From Actinomycetaceae bacterium (lineage in GTDB: Bacteria > Actinomycetota > Actinomycetes > Actinomycetales > Actinomycetaceae): a DNA stretch of 64,000 bases. The stretch covers positions 62,001-126,000 of the forward strand of contig JAUNVP010000004.1 in NCBI GenBank assembly GCA_030537615.1, in the 5' to 3' direction. Positions 1 through 10,738 of this stretch are shown here, in pieces. The notes under the pieces are model-generated. The model had not been told where the DNA came from. It searched no databases and saw nothing but the letters and a program-made list of their open reading frames with translations. Each line of letters opens with the position of its first letter. Position 1 is the stretch's first letter. Made by a program: the position numbers and the translations under genes.

Positions 1-40
1 TAAAAGAGGAGGAGCACCTCGTGCTCCTCCTCTTTTATAC
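1..40 (-). terminator. Terminator hairpin after trxA
   Basis: A perfect inverted repeat with 17-base arms and a 3-base loop (CTC) sits just beyond the trxA stop codon. A-rich and T-rich ends lie on both sides, so it could stop transcription in either direction. The gene on its left lies outside the window. Confidence 0.85.
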
Positions 41-46
41 GGGTAG

Positions 47-418
47 TTACTTCTGTTGTTGTTCGGCCTCGTCGATCTGACGGCGAACGTCGTCCATGTC
101 GAGTCCCTTAATCTGTTCGATAACGTCTTCAAGAGCTTCTGCCTGGAGGACACCAGAATGACGAAATACTGCAATGCCCTGACGGAAAGCCATGAGGGTT
201 GGGATCGAGGAAATCTGTGCGGCAGCCGCTAGTTGCTGTTCAGCCTCCGTATCGACCTTGCCGAAAACAACGTCGGGGTACTTCTCCGAGACCTTCTCGT
301 AAATTGGACTAAACATACGGCACGGGCCGCACCAGGCTGCCCAAAAGTCAACGAGGACAATCTCATTGCCTTCGATGGTGGAGCCGAACTCTTTGAAGGT
401 CAGGTCAGTAGTTGCCAT
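47..418 (-). CDS. trxA: Thioredoxin
   Basis: This 123-residue protein is a cytoplasmic dithiol-disulfide oxidoreductase. It carries the WCGPC active site (C30 and C33) after the usual hydrophobic strand and DFWA lead-in, and the conserved cis-proline at P73 in IPT. It has no signal peptide. About 15 residues after the thioredoxin fold form an acidic, Gln-rich helical tail, slightly longer than minimal Trx. A weak purine-rich site (AAGGG) precedes the ATG. It lies about 100 bases downstream of asd in the same direction, separated by a hairpin, so it is probably its own unit. Confidence 0.95.
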   Translation of the reverse strand: MATTDLTFKEFGSTIEGNEIVLVDFWAAWCGPCRMFSPIYEKVSEKYPDVVFGKVDTEAEQQLAAAAQISSIPTLMAFRQGIAVFRHSGVLQAEALEDVIEQIKGLDMDDVRRQIDEAEQQQK

Positions 419-501
419 GTCTTTTCAACCCTTTCAGGGGTGTTGATTGCATTCCTGCCACTAATAACCTTGCCTTGCCGACTATTATTCCGGCAACTGG
501 A

Positions 502-2880
<2,379 letters not shown>

Positions 2881-2968
2881 GAATACTCCTTGCTTTCGGT
2901 GCGGGTCTTATTACCTGTACCAGTCTAGGACCGGGCTTCTAGACACTGACAATCAATCCATTGGGTGA

Positions 2969-2996
2969 ACTATGGAAACGGTCACGATTCTGTCAA
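2969..2996 (-). promoter_or_regulatory. Promoter for lysC-asd
   Basis: Reading the minus strand, a perfect -35 TTGACA is followed after 16 bases by CATAGT, about 90 bases before the lysC start. It lies between the recR stop and lysC, suggesting that lysC-asd is transcribed separately from dnaX-recR. No lysine riboswitch-like structure was recognised in the leader. Confidence 0.55.
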
Positions 2997-3034
2997 TTTG
3001 CTCGCTATTTCGGCGTTCGGATGGACGAAGCGAG

Positions 3035-3634
3035 TTATCGCTCAATGATTCGGCGGCCTTCGAAGGCACGTCCCAGTGTCACTTCGTCTGCATACTCGAG
3101 GTCGCCGCCGACGGGGAGCCCCAGGGCTAGACGAGACGCGGGAACCTCCATCGTGTCGAGCATTCGAGCGAGATACGTAGCCGTCGCTTCACCTTCGATA
3201 TTTGGATCCGTTGCAATAATGACCTCTTGAACACCGTTGGCACCTAGACGAGCAAGCAATTGTCGAATACGAAGCTGGTCGGGGCCGATTCCTCGCATCG
3301 GATCGATTGCTCCTCCAAGAACGTGGTAGAGGCCGCGATAGCTACCGGTACGCTCGATGACTTCGACATCTTTTGCTTCTTCGACAACGCAGATAATCGA
3401 TTGATCGCGTCGCGCATCTTGACAGATGTAACACGTATCGGACTCGGCTATGTTGCCGCAGATGTCGCAAAAACGCACCTTATCTTTCACTTCGCGCAAA
3501 GCATCTGCAAGTCGAAGCACGTCTTCTTTTTCAGAGCTGAGGATATGGAAGGCTATGCGTTGAGCAGATTTGGGGCCGACTCCAGGCAGGCTCCCCAATT
3601 CGTCAATAAGTGTTTGAACTGCACCTTCGTACAA
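3035..3634 (-). CDS. recR: Recombination mediator RecR
   Basis: This 199-residue protein acts with RecO/RecF to load RecA at gaps. In order it shows a helix-hairpin-helix ([17 protein letters not shown], residues 16-32), a four-cysteine zinc finger (C56, C59, C68, C71), and a Toprim domain beginning ICVVEE with a later TDPNIEGE motif. The start is TTG, with GGAAG about nine bases upstream and two bases after the dnaX stop, so it is co-transcribed with dnaX. The ybaB gene usually found between dnaX and recR is absent. Confidence 0.96.
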   Translation of the reverse strand: MYEGAVQTLIDELGSLPGVGPKSAQRIAFHILSSEKEDVLRLADALREVKDKVRFCDICGNIAESDTCYICQDARRDQSIICVVEEAKDVEVIERTGSYRGLYHVLGGAIDPMRGIGPDQLRIRQLLARLGANGVQEVIIATDPNIEGEATATYLARMLDTMEVPASRLALGLPVGGDLEYADEVTLGRAFEGRRIIER

Positions 3635-3636
3635 GG

Positions 3637-6045
3637 CTAGTCGCTTCCTTCGTCAATCTCTTCAAGCAAGGTGGCACCGAAAATTCTCTGCACCACAGGT
3701 AATCCTAGAACGGGCGAGTTTTGAATACTCGGATCATCTTCGCGAGCCCCGCCGGTTGGATCGTCGAAGTCATCCGGCGTTTGCGGCACATCGAGTTGAA
3801 TCGGTGGGCTGTCCGGGGCGTCCTCAGCAATGCTGCGAACAAGTTCCTCTGCCGGTTCATCGGGTGAGTCGGGAACGTACTGCGGTTCGTCGGGGACGGA
3901 GGCAACCTCAGTCTCCCTCAATCCCGGTTCCGAATACGGTTGATGGTTTTCTGGGGTCGATGCGGTGCTTTGTTGAGCAGGTTGAATCGGTACCGGTGGT
4001 GCGGCATTAGTGGATCCAGCGGGTGACCCCTGCGGTGTATTCGCGTCAAGGTTCTGGTTCAGACCGCCGCCTGGTACCGCCACCGGCCCCCATCCGTCGT
4101 CTGAGGGAGGTTGCGGTTCAGTCGTCCGCGCTGCAGCAGTGGGCTCTGGAGGTGTCGGTTGTGGCGCCGGAGTGCCTGCACTTGCCGGTTGTTGCGCACT
4201 GGCGGGGCTTTGTTGCCCAGCAGGGGAATCTCCAACCGTCGTGTGCACTTGTTTCGCCGATCCGATAACAATCCGAATCGCTTCAACGGCTACCTGATCA
4301 TGGCCACCGGCATAGAACGCATTGCGAAGGTTCTCCGACACGAATCCGAAAGTAACGGATTCAGCGTCCTCCGACACGATTGTGGCGTGTTCCGCCAGGA
4401 GGAACCGGGATGCACGCCGCAGTTGGTTCACCGCATCAATAAATTGATCCCATTTGCCATGCAGATTCGCAGTGACATCGGTCGGCACCTGGGGTGCCGA
4501 CGCAGAAATCGGTGCTGCTTCGACGGGTGCCGCGGGCGATACTGGTTCGCTCGGCTTTTCTATGTACTCGGCCTCGCTACGCGCGGGCTCCGCTACCTGC
4601 TCGCTACTGGTATCGGAAGCGGGCGTTTTGCTCACGCGTTTGTCCACTACTTGCTGAACTGGACCAGCTTCTTCAACTTTCGCTTTGACGGATTGCGACT
4701 CTTCGACCTTTCGTTCGGTCGGTTGTGCGTCGGAAACAGCAGGGGTCCGGGGTACGGGTTCGGGGTGTTTTTCTTCAGATTTGTGCGGCGAACTGCTGTC
4801 TTTTTTGCTTTGTGCCTCGCGGATCCGTCGCAGTTCTTCTCGAGCGAGGGCCGCGCCGGTCAGTGGTTTACCGTCGTCGCCGACAATAACGGGAGTCGAC
4901 TCACTATCTGTTCCCGCTGGCGCCGACTCCACCGCTGAATCCTGCTGAGTTTCGATAAGGATACGTCCGACGAGTAACTCAAGTTGCAAACGCGGAGATG
5001 TCGCTCCCACCATTTGACGTAGGGCTTCATCTGTTAGTTCTGCCGCTTGTGACAGCGCTTTGGGCCCCCACAGTTTCGCCTGGGCGGCCATTCGTTCCAA
5101 CTGATCGTGTGGGACTTCGCCGAGAATGTCGCGTGACTGTTCACCGGCAACGGCAATGATGAGGAGATCACGCAGACGTTGGAGCAGGTCCTCAACGAAT
5201 CGACGCGGATCATGTCCGGACTCCACCATTCGCTCAATAGTGGCAAAAATGTGGGCGCCGTCGTGCACTCCAAGCGATTCGATGGTGTCATCGAGCAACG
5301 CGGAATCTGTGTAGCCCAGCAACGCGATGGCATGGTCGTAGTCGATGCGCGCATCAATAGACCCCGCCATCAACTGGTCGAGAACGGAAAGGGAATCTCG
5401 TACCGACCCTCCCCCGGCCCGGACAACTAACGGGAGTACGCCCTCACCTACCGCGATCGATTCGTGGTCGCACAGCTCATGCAAGAACGGCAACATCGTC
5501 TCTCCGGGAACGAGGCGGAACGGATAGTGGTGGGTCCGCGAGCGAATAGTTCCAATCACGCGCTCAGGTTCCGTCGTCGCAAAAACAAACTTAACGTGTT
5601 CAGGTGGTTCTTCAACCAGTTTGAGCAGAGCATTAAAGCCCTGCGGCGTCACCATGTGCGCCTCGTCGAGAATAAAGACCTTGTATCGGTCACGTGCCGG
5701 CGCAAAAGTTGCTCGTTCGCGCAGTTCACGGGCATCATCAACACCGTTGTGCGAGGCCGCGTCAATTTCAACAACATCGAGTGAGCCGGGCCCACCCGTT
5801 GCGAGGTCGCGGCAGGAATCACACGTTCCGCACGGCGTATCCGTCGGCCCTTCAGCACAGTTCAGACAGCGCGCGAGAATCCGCGCTGACGTTGTCTTAC
5901 CGCAGCCACGCGGCCCAGAAAAGAGGTAGGCGTGGGTGACACGATTCGATCGCAGGGCAGCTTTCAGCGGTTCGGTCACATGATCTTGACCGATAACTTC
6001 ATCAAATGTCTCTGGCCGGTAACGGCGATACAGTGCAGTGGTCAC
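3637..6045 (-). CDS. dnaX: DNA polymerase III subunit gamma/tau
   Basis: This 802-residue clamp-loader subunit has an AAA+ module with Walker [11 protein letters not shown] (K50), a zinc-binding cysteine cluster (CLNC...CGTCDSC), and Walker B with sensor ILDEAHM. Domain III follows to about residue 370. A long low-complexity Pro/Ser/Glu-rich linker and a C-terminal tau-like region make up the rest. The GTG start has no recognisable ribosome site but has a TAGAGT box seven bases before it, suggesting a leaderless message. I saw no slippery heptamer that would make a separate gamma form. Confidence 0.95.
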   Translation of the reverse strand: MTTALYRRYRPETFDEVIGQDHVTEPLKAALRSNRVTHAYLFSGPRGCGKTTSARILARCLNCAEGPTDTPCGTCDSCRDLATGGPGSLDVVEIDAASHNGVDDARELRERATFAPARDRYKVFILDEAHMVTPQGFNALLKLVEEPPEHVKFVFATTEPERVIGTIRSRTHHYPFRLVPGETMLPFLHELCDHESIAVGEGVLPLVVRAGGGSVRDSLSVLDQLMAGSIDARIDYDHAIALLGYTDSALLDDTIESLGVHDGAHIFATIERMVESGHDPRRFVEDLLQRLRDLLIIAVAGEQSRDILGEVPHDQLERMAAQAKLWGPKALSQAAELTDEALRQMVGATSPRLQLELLVGRILIETQQDSAVESAPAGTDSESTPVIVGDDGKPLTGAALAREELRRIREAQSKKDSSSPHKSEEKHPEPVPRTPAVSDAQPTERKVEESQSVKAKVEEAGPVQQVVDKRVSKTPASDTSSEQVAEPARSEAEYIEKPSEPVSPAAPVEAAPISASAPQVPTDVTANLHGKWDQFIDAVNQLRRASRFLLAEHATIVSEDAESVTFGFVSENLRNAFYAGGHDQVAVEAIRIVIGSAKQVHTTVGDSPAGQQSPASAQQPASAGTPAPQPTPPEPTAAARTTEPQPPSDDGWGPVAVPGGGLNQNLDANTPQGSPAGSTNAAPPVPIQPAQQSTASTPENHQPYSEPGLRETEVASVPDEPQYVPDSPDEPAEELVRSIAEDAPDSPPIQLDVPQTPDDFDDPTGGAREDDPSIQNSPVLGLPVVQRIFGATLLEEIDEGSD

Positions 6046-6052
6046 AACTCAA

Positions 6053-6058
6053 ACTCTA
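6053..6058 (-). promoter_or_regulatory. Putative leaderless -10 box of dnaX
   Basis: TAGAGT lies seven bases before the dnaX GTG on the minus strand, and no Shine-Dalgarno sequence separates them. A transcript starting at the G of GTG would be leaderless, which is common in actinobacteria. Confidence 0.4.
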
Positions 6059-6102
6059 ACGGTAACGACTGACATCTGCGTCCTCCCCGCCCAATCGCCC
6101 GT

Positions 6103-6594
6103 TTACTGGGCAACAATATCCGCAACAGTTGCTCGAGAAACATCCAGGAAATCCGTCACTTTCATACGCAGGGATAACCCTCGCCGCCCTCCTGAGACAA
6201 TCATGTGTGTCAGCGCGAGCACACCCTCATCAACCACGAGCTCATGCGGCTGTTTTTGTCCGAATGGGCTGATCCCGCCAACGACGTATCCGCTCCGCTG
6301 CTGGGCTTTCTTCGGGTCCATCAGTTCGGCGCGTTTGGCACCAATGCTCCGGGCAACTTTTTTGAGAGAGAGCCGATGACTGGCCGGGATCAGCACGGCA
6401 ACCGCTCGGCTATCAGCTTCGAGCATGAGCGTTTTGAACACGTCGTCAGTGCTGGCCCCGAGCTTGGCGGCGGCCTCAACGCCGAAGCCACCCTCGAATC
6501 CATCGGTGTGTTCATAAGTCAGTTCTTCACACGCGATCCCCCGTTCAATGAGATACGTCAGTGCGGGGGTCGCACCCGATTGTGACTGCTCCAT
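6103..6594 (-). CDS. ybaK: YbaK/EbsC-type aminoacyl-tRNA deacylase
   Basis: This protein of about 163 residues belongs to the YbaK/ProX family, which hydrolyses mischarged Cys-tRNA(Pro) or Cys-tRNA(Cys). Recognisable pieces are the FKTLM segment near the core, the GYVVGGISPFG loop, and the C-terminal R-G-L-S-L segment. The reading frame stays open upstream to 6687, but the ATG at 6594 is preceded by GGGAGGT at good spacing, and the family N-terminus begins there, so I chose it. It is divergent from tRNA-Ser. Confidence 0.9.
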   Translation of the reverse strand: MEQSQSGATPALTYLIERGIACEELTYEHTDGFEGGFGVEAAAKLGASTDDVFKTLMLEADSRAVAVLIPASHRLSLKKVARSIGAKRAELMDPKKAQQRSGYVVGGISPFGQKQPHELVVDEGVLALTHMIVSGGRRGLSLRMKVTDFLDVSRATVADIVAQ

Positions 6595-6657
6595 GCGCAC
6601 CTCCCTCGATTGACGCTTCGAATGTAGCGCATCTGACAGCCAGACTGCATAAGCCGG

Positions 6658-6688
6658 TTCGACTGATGGGCAGGTAATTCGATACACT
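6658..6688 (+). promoter_or_regulatory. Possible tRNA-Ser promoter
   Basis: TACACT at 6683-6688 is a fair -10 about 30 bases before the tRNA. A weak -35 (TTCGAC) lies 18-19 bases further upstream. Confidence 0.35.
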
Positions 6689-6718
6689 GGGTGGTCGTTA
6701 CCCGCTTTGGGTACACCT

Positions 6719-6806
6719 GGAGGATTCGCCTAGTGGCCTATGGCGCTCGCTTGGAAAGCGGGTTGGGTGCAAGCCCTCGGGGGTTCGAATCCCCCATCCT
6801 CCGCCA
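6719..6806 (+). tRNA. tRNA-Ser (GGA)
   Basis: The acceptor arms GGAGGAT and ATCCTCC pair perfectly. The anticodon stem CTCGC/GCGGG encloses a seven-base loop TTGGAAA with anticodon GGA. A long variable arm (class II) and a canonical GGTTCGAATCC T arm follow, and the CCA end is encoded. It reads UCC and UCU serine codons. Confidence 0.97.
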
Positions 6807-6811
6807 CACTT

Positions 6812-6842
6812 CCCCGGAAACCGCGCGTTTCCGGGGTTTTTC
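6812..6842 (+). terminator. Terminator after tRNA-Ser
   Basis: Nine-base arms CCCCGGAAA and TTTCCGGGG around a seven-base loop are followed by a run of five T, starting six bases after the tRNA CCA end. Confidence 0.9.
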
Positions 6843-7123
6843 ATTGATTTAACGCGGGATACTGCCGGTTAGCCACTTCCCCATTCGAGGACAGTTACGG
6901 CAAAGTATGGACACGTTGAGACACCCTACGGGAGTCAAGTTGGGGTACTGTGTTTTTACAGCTTGGGGGTCAGGTTTTCAGCGAAGAGGATGTGCCCATG
7001 ACCTCGCTTACGGATTTCACGATGCCTGTCGATGCCGCGAGAGTCTGCGAGGAGGGTTTGGACTCACTCTAACCGCAAACTCGAGGGTTGTAGGCTCTCC
7101 CTTACAGGAGTTAGGAGGAAAAG
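6843..7123 (+). other. Spacer with possible short peptide ORF
   Basis: No clear gene is seen here. A 24-codon ORF at 6998-7072 (ATG, preceded by AGAGGA at eight bases) could encode a leader-like peptide beginning MTSLTDFT, but nothing else supports it. One copy of the GTAGGCTC repeat lies at 7088-7101, just before the ribosome site of the next gene. Confidence 0.25.
7088..7101 (+). repeat. GTAGGCTC repeat, single copy (cluster A)
   Basis: TTGTAGGCTCTCCC matches the 12-base consensus GTAGGCTCWSYC found in three other intergenic clusters of this window. It points toward the downstream small gene, and cluster B beyond that gene is in the opposite orientation. Confidence 0.7.
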
Positions 7124-7432
7124 GTGAATATCCCGTTACCAGACAAAGTCGGTAAGGATGACTTTGAAGACAGGGTGATTTCCAAGCTGTGGCCCCACAT
7201 GAGTGACAACGGGCGCTTTTGCACGAATCTCCACATCACGGGCGGTGATTTTTGGTACGCCATGATCGGCGCTATCTCTGGTTGTCACGAAGCCGGATAT
7301 AGGATTCCTGAAACTCTACTGCAAGAAATTGAGCGAGAAAACGATGAGTGTTTCGAGACAGATGATCCCATTCATGGCTTACTCGTTCGTGCCGTTGCAC
7401 GAGTGCGTTCCCTTGATCAGACGCCGCAGTAG
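7124..7432 (+). CDS. Hypothetical small protein
   Basis: This 102-residue protein has no domain I recognise, no signal peptide and no membrane segment. It is soluble and acidic, with a Trp/Phe/Tyr-containing middle (GGDFWYAMIGAISG) and an E-rich helix (ETLLQEIERENDE). The GTG start is well supported by GGAGG six bases upstream. It stands alone between tRNA-Ser and the GH20 gene and is bracketed by inverted GTAGGCTC repeats, which suggests a small acquired islet. The N-terminal VGKDDFEDRV and a loop of Gly/Asp residues give no functional clue. Confidence 0.65.
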   Translation: MNIPLPDKVGKDDFEDRVISKLWPHMSDNGRFCTNLHITGGDFWYAMIGAISGCHEAGYRIPETLLQEIERENDECFETDDPIHGLLVRAVARVRSLDQTPQ

Positions 7433-7571
7433 CCGAGTCTTTCTTTCGCTTCGACAACCACTGAGACTGTAGAAACTGAGCTGAAACCGAAGCCCACTCC
7501 AATAGCCTCACCCCATCAATAATGATCTTGCTACGACCACTTCAGATGTCCGCGGCACGACATACGCCGCT

Positions 7572-7667
7572 ACACAGAGCCTACGGTTACGGGAGGCTGG
7601 TTCTCGCATTCGCTACACAGAGCCTACGCCAGCCATACAGAGCCTACGGCGACCAGAGTGAGCCTAC
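7572..7667 (-). repeat. GTAGGCTC repeat cluster B (four copies)
   Basis: Four copies read AGAGCCTAC or TGAGCCTAC on the plus strand, at 7576-7584, about 7619-7627, about 7638-7646 and 7656-7667, all in the same orientation and unevenly spaced (43, 19 and about 20 bases). The cluster fills much of the 292-base gap 7433-7724 between the orphan gene and the GH20 gene. No ORF or clear terminator is seen in the rest of the gap. Confidence 0.75.
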
Positions 7668-7724
7668 ATTCGTTGACTGAGCACCGGAGCCTTACTCGCG
7701 ACCGCAGAGAAAACGCGAGGGTGG

Positions 7725-9191
7725 CTACTCCCACTCCACTCCTGGTGAGCGGTGCCAATTCCAGCCGCGCTCATCCCAGCTTCGCGCCAGCTCCGGAAGT
7801 CCTGCGGCAAACTCATCCCAATCAATCGAACCGCGTGTAGCAATCTCGCCAAGTGCGGCGATACGAGGCAGAAGCATGTACTCGTAGTCCGCCCGCGAGC
7901 GCAACGTTTCGGCCCAGAGGGCGCCCTCGACGCCGACAACCGCATCTGCGGGAATATCCCCGAGCTCCGCGAGCGGATCCCACGCGGCCGTATCCTGAAG
8001 CTCAATGCGTCGATTCCAGGTGAGGCCGAGTTCTTCCTCATCCGAATACTTCATATCGAAGTAGACATACGATGCCGGCGAAAGAATGACACCGACCCCG
8101 CGAGTGGCGGCCTCGGCAATGGCGCTGAAATCTTGCCGGTCGTCCCACAGTTGCACCAAATCACCTTCACCGAGAAGCGGGGCGGCCTCCTGCCACGCGA
8201 TGACCTTCGCGCCGGCCTCATGCACGGCGTCAACGGCCATCGTCACGATTGCCGAATACTCGTCTTTCGATGTCGCGTGCGCTTCGTCGCCACCGATGTG
8301 GACGTAACCGTCGGACTCGCGAGCGACGTGGCTGAGCACTTCACGAAGGAACCGCTCAGTTTCAGGGGCATCAATGCGCAAAGAGGAAAATCCGACCTCC
8401 ATGCCGGTATAGGGGGCGGGCCGCACCCCATCGACATTGAGGCCCTCAATGGCATGAAGCGCGGCATTGGTGTGTCCGGGCAGATCAATTTCAGGTACGA
8501 GGAGGAGGCCGCGGGAATGGGCGGCACGCTGTAATTGTCGCCAATCACTGACGGTGTAGTAACCGCTGTTAGCTCCGCGGACGCTAGTCGAGGACGAACG
8601 TTCGATCAGTTCGGGCCAGCCGGGAATCTCGAGTCGCCACCCCTGATCGTCACTCAGGTGCATGTGGAACCGGTTGAGGCCGACGCTTTGCGCCAGGTCC
8701 ATCAAACTCATGACGTCGTCAACACCAAGGAAGTTGCGCGTCACGTCGATCATGATGCCGCGCCATTCGTACGCTGGTTGCACTGGGCTGGTCATTTCAG
8801 ATTCCTCCGCTTCAGTTTCGTCTTCGGTAGCCGGCGGGGCACCGAGCAAAATAGCAGACACTGCTTTGAGGTCGGGAAGCGAGGTGAGCATGTCCTCGAC
8901 ACTGTCTACCGTATCGGCGCTGGGAACAAAAATTCCCATCAGTGCTCGGGCTGGATTGTCACATGGGTGAATGAGAGTGACTTCGGCACCTATCGAGGTC
9001 GATTGTAGTTGCTCGATGTACTGAGAATGGGAGACCATCGTCTCTTCAACCCGGGAGGTTGGGGGAAACTCGTCACAGTGAGAGAAGGCGGTTGGTCTCG
9101 GCGCGGGCGAGCGCAGTGTGAGAGTGTAAGCAGTTATTGCGAGGAGCGCGGCGGCGAAAACGGCGACACTGATCTTCATCGCACGATTCAC
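7725..9191 (-). CDS. GH20 beta-N-acetylhexosaminidase, membrane-anchored
   Basis: This 488-residue glycoside hydrolase releases terminal GlcNAc/GalNAc from glycans or glycoconjugates, through substrate-assisted catalysis in this family. The catalytic Asp-Glu pair is in GGDEAH (D302, E303). Other family marks are MHLSDDQGWRLEI (177-189), LVPEIDLPGHT (231-241) and the late Trp-rich WNRRI and WDERGWNWH segments. An N-terminal hydrophobic stretch (residues 8-25) without a lipobox looks like a signal anchor, so the enzyme is extracytoplasmic. AGAGGT precedes the GTG start. It may feed host mucin or hyaluronan sugars to the cell. Confidence 0.92.
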   Translation of the reverse strand: MNRAMKISVAVFAAALLAITAYTLTLRSPAPRPTAFSHCDEFPPTSRVEETMVSHSQYIEQLQSTSIGAEVTLIHPCDNPARALMGIFVPSADTVDSVEDMLTSLPDLKAVSAILLGAPPATEDETEAEESEMTSPVQPAYEWRGIMIDVTRNFLGVDDVMSLMDLAQSVGLNRFHMHLSDDQGWRLEIPGWPELIERSSSTSVRGANSGYYTVSDWRQLQRAAHSRGLLLVPEIDLPGHTNAALHAIEGLNVDGVRPAPYTGMEVGFSSLRIDAPETERFLREVLSHVARESDGYVHIGGDEAHATSKDEYSAIVTMAVDAVHEAGAKVIAWQEAAPLLGEGDLVQLWDDRQDFSAIAEAATRGVGVILSPASYVYFDMKYSDEEELGLTWNRRIELQDTAAWDPLAELGDIPADAVVGVEGALWAETLRSRADYEYMLLPRIAALGEIATRGSIDWDEFAAGLPELARSWDERGWNWHRSPGVEWE

Positions 9192-9289
9192 GGCGTTTCA
9201 CCTCTTTGCCAGGGTATCGGCGACCGCGAGTTTCGGTCACTGTACGCTTAAGCCTAGAGCACGTGACCCAATGGGGCATGACATCGAAA

Positions 9290-9318
9290 TGGAGTTGGTC
9301 GCCCGCGCCATGTAGACT
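9290..9318 (+). promoter_or_regulatory. Probable SRP RNA promoter
   Basis: TAGACT at 9313-9318 is a good -10 that would start transcription near the 5' end of the SRP RNA. TGGAGT lies 17 bases upstream as a weak -35. Confidence 0.45.
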
Positions 9319-9325
9319 GAGAATC

Positions 9326-9413
9326 GATCCCTCGTGTGACGGTATCTCCTGAACCTCCCCAGGGCCGGAAGGCAGCAAGGATAGGGTAGCTCTGCCGGGT
9401 ACGCGGGGGATCC
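9326..9413 (+). ncRNA. ffs: Signal recognition particle RNA, small bacterial type
   Basis: The conserved apical loop CCAGGGCCGGAAGGCAGCA with its GGAA tetraloop is present, followed by the opposite strand of the internal loops (TAGCTCTGCCGGG). The ends GATCCC and GGGATC pair. It is the RNA scaffold for Ffh in co-translational membrane targeting. Location near tRNA-Ser and dnaX matches other actinobacteria. The 3' end is uncertain because no T run follows closely. Confidence 0.88.
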
Positions 9414-9450
9414 TTTCTACCCTCAAGTCCGGTCGCAACCAGTCCGGCGG

Positions 9451-10671
9451 TTACAAGCCAGCACGATCCGTCGGGCACGACATACAACGCGGCCCACCGC
9501 GGCCCCGTCCCAATTCTCCACCGGGAACGGTCAGCACGCGGATCCCGGCCTCCTCTAAAAACTCGTTAGCCCGTTCGTTTCGATCGTAGGCAACGACAAC
9601 GTTCGGTCGAACGGCCAGCAGGTTACACGCGTCATTCCACTGGCCACGCTCAGCGTCACGGCCTGATTCGGGAACGGTGAGGAACCGTACGTCAGACAAT
9701 CCCATTGCCCGAGCAATCACGTCGTGCATCTCATCTGCCGGTGCGGGTGCAACAGCTAATCCCCCGTCGGCTCGGCGGGTAATCGTCACCGTTTCACGCA
9801 TTCCTAAGTGCTGATATTTGACGAATGTATTCTCATTCGCCATCGTCATCACGGTGTCAAGATGCATTTGGGCGCGAACCTGCGGCATCATGATGCCGAT
9901 AATCGTCGTCACCGTTTCGTCGGTGAAAAGCGATCGCGCCAACCGTTCCAGCCCCGCCGGAGTGGTGCGTTCAGATAGGCCGACAATGACCACTCCTTCT
10001 CCGACCACGAGGACGTCACCACCCTCAACTGTCGCATGGCCATCGGCAAGACCGTTCGACCATTCGGTGAAAGTCGCCTCGGCAAACATCGGGTGCCAGC
10101 GGTAGATCGCTTCGTACAAAATGGTTTCACGGCGACGCGCCCTCATCTGCATGGCGTTAATCGACACTCCCGTGTGGATCCACATACTCGTGTCGCGAGT
10201 GAAATACAGATTCGGTAGACACGGGCTGACGAGATCATCTCCACCGAGGCGGTGGACGAGTGTCGAATCAACTGTTCCCACAGCTTCTTCGAGTTCATTA
10301 CGGGTCATTCCCTCAATGACGAAGTCTGCGAGCTGACGCGCATTGAGTTCACGCGCGTAGGAAATCAGCGTTTCCGCAGCGGTGATCCCGTAGAACTCCT
10401 CGGTGAATACCCGGGAAATAACGTGGTCGCGCGCTTCCGCATGGGCAAGCGCCGTTTCAAGCAGGTCGTCAAACCAGAGGACGTCGACGCCTTCACCAGT
10501 CAGCGCGGCGGAAAATGCGTCGTGATCGCGCTGCGCTTGCGACAGCCAGAGAACGTCGTCAAACAGCAACTCTCCCATGTTTGAGGGCGTTAATCGTTCC
10601 ATCTCTTTCCCCGGTCGGTGAACAATCACCTGCCGGAGCGGACCTACTTCGGAAAACACGCCTAACGACAT
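9451..10671 (-). CDS. arcA: Arginine deiminase
   Basis: This 406-residue enzyme hydrolyses arginine to citrulline and ammonia, the first step of the arginine deiminase pathway used for ATP and acid resistance. The family signatures FTRDTS, the EGGDVLVVG segment, MHLDTV (catalytic His region) and the nucleophilic cysteine near the C-terminus (C396 in GPRCMS) are all present. The C-terminal tail (SCPTDRAGL) differs from the common MPLVR ending. AGAGGTGCGAA precedes the ATG. No ornithine carbamoyltransferase, carbamate kinase or antiporter gene is adjacent, so the rest of the pathway must be elsewhere or missing. Confidence 0.95.
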   Translation of the reverse strand: MSLGVFSEVGPLRQVIVHRPGKEMERLTPSNMGELLFDDVLWLSQAQRDHDAFSAALTGEGVDVLWFDDLLETALAHAEARDHVISRVFTEEFYGITAAETLISYARELNARQLADFVIEGMTRNELEEAVGTVDSTLVHRLGGDDLVSPCLPNLYFTRDTSMWIHTGVSINAMQMRARRRETILYEAIYRWHPMFAEATFTEWSNGLADGHATVEGGDVLVVGEGVVIVGLSERTTPAGLERLARSLFTDETVTTIIGIMMPQVRAQMHLDTVMTMANENTFVKYQHLGMRETVTITRRADGGLAVAPAPADEMHDVIARAMGLSDVRFLTVPESGRDAERGQWNDACNLLAVRPNVVVAYDRNERANEFLEEAGIRVLTVPGGELGRGRGGPRCMSCPTDRAGL

Positions 10672-10738
10672 TTCGCACCTCTTTCAGGCTCTATCTTGCC
10701 GTTTTCTCCCCCCATTTGTCAGATCGACGAGCGACACG

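Noticed and set aside
2881-2968. Lysine riboswitch before lysC
   Set aside because: The leader is too short (about 80 bases) for the five-helix aptamer.
4111-4938. 275-codon plus-strand ORF opposite dnaX
   Set aside because: Lies opposite the low-complexity linker of dnaX, where shadow ORFs arise easily.
7752-8534. 260-codon plus-strand ORF opposite the GH20 gene
   Set aside because: It is antisense to a protein with clear catalytic motifs; its product has no recognisable pattern.
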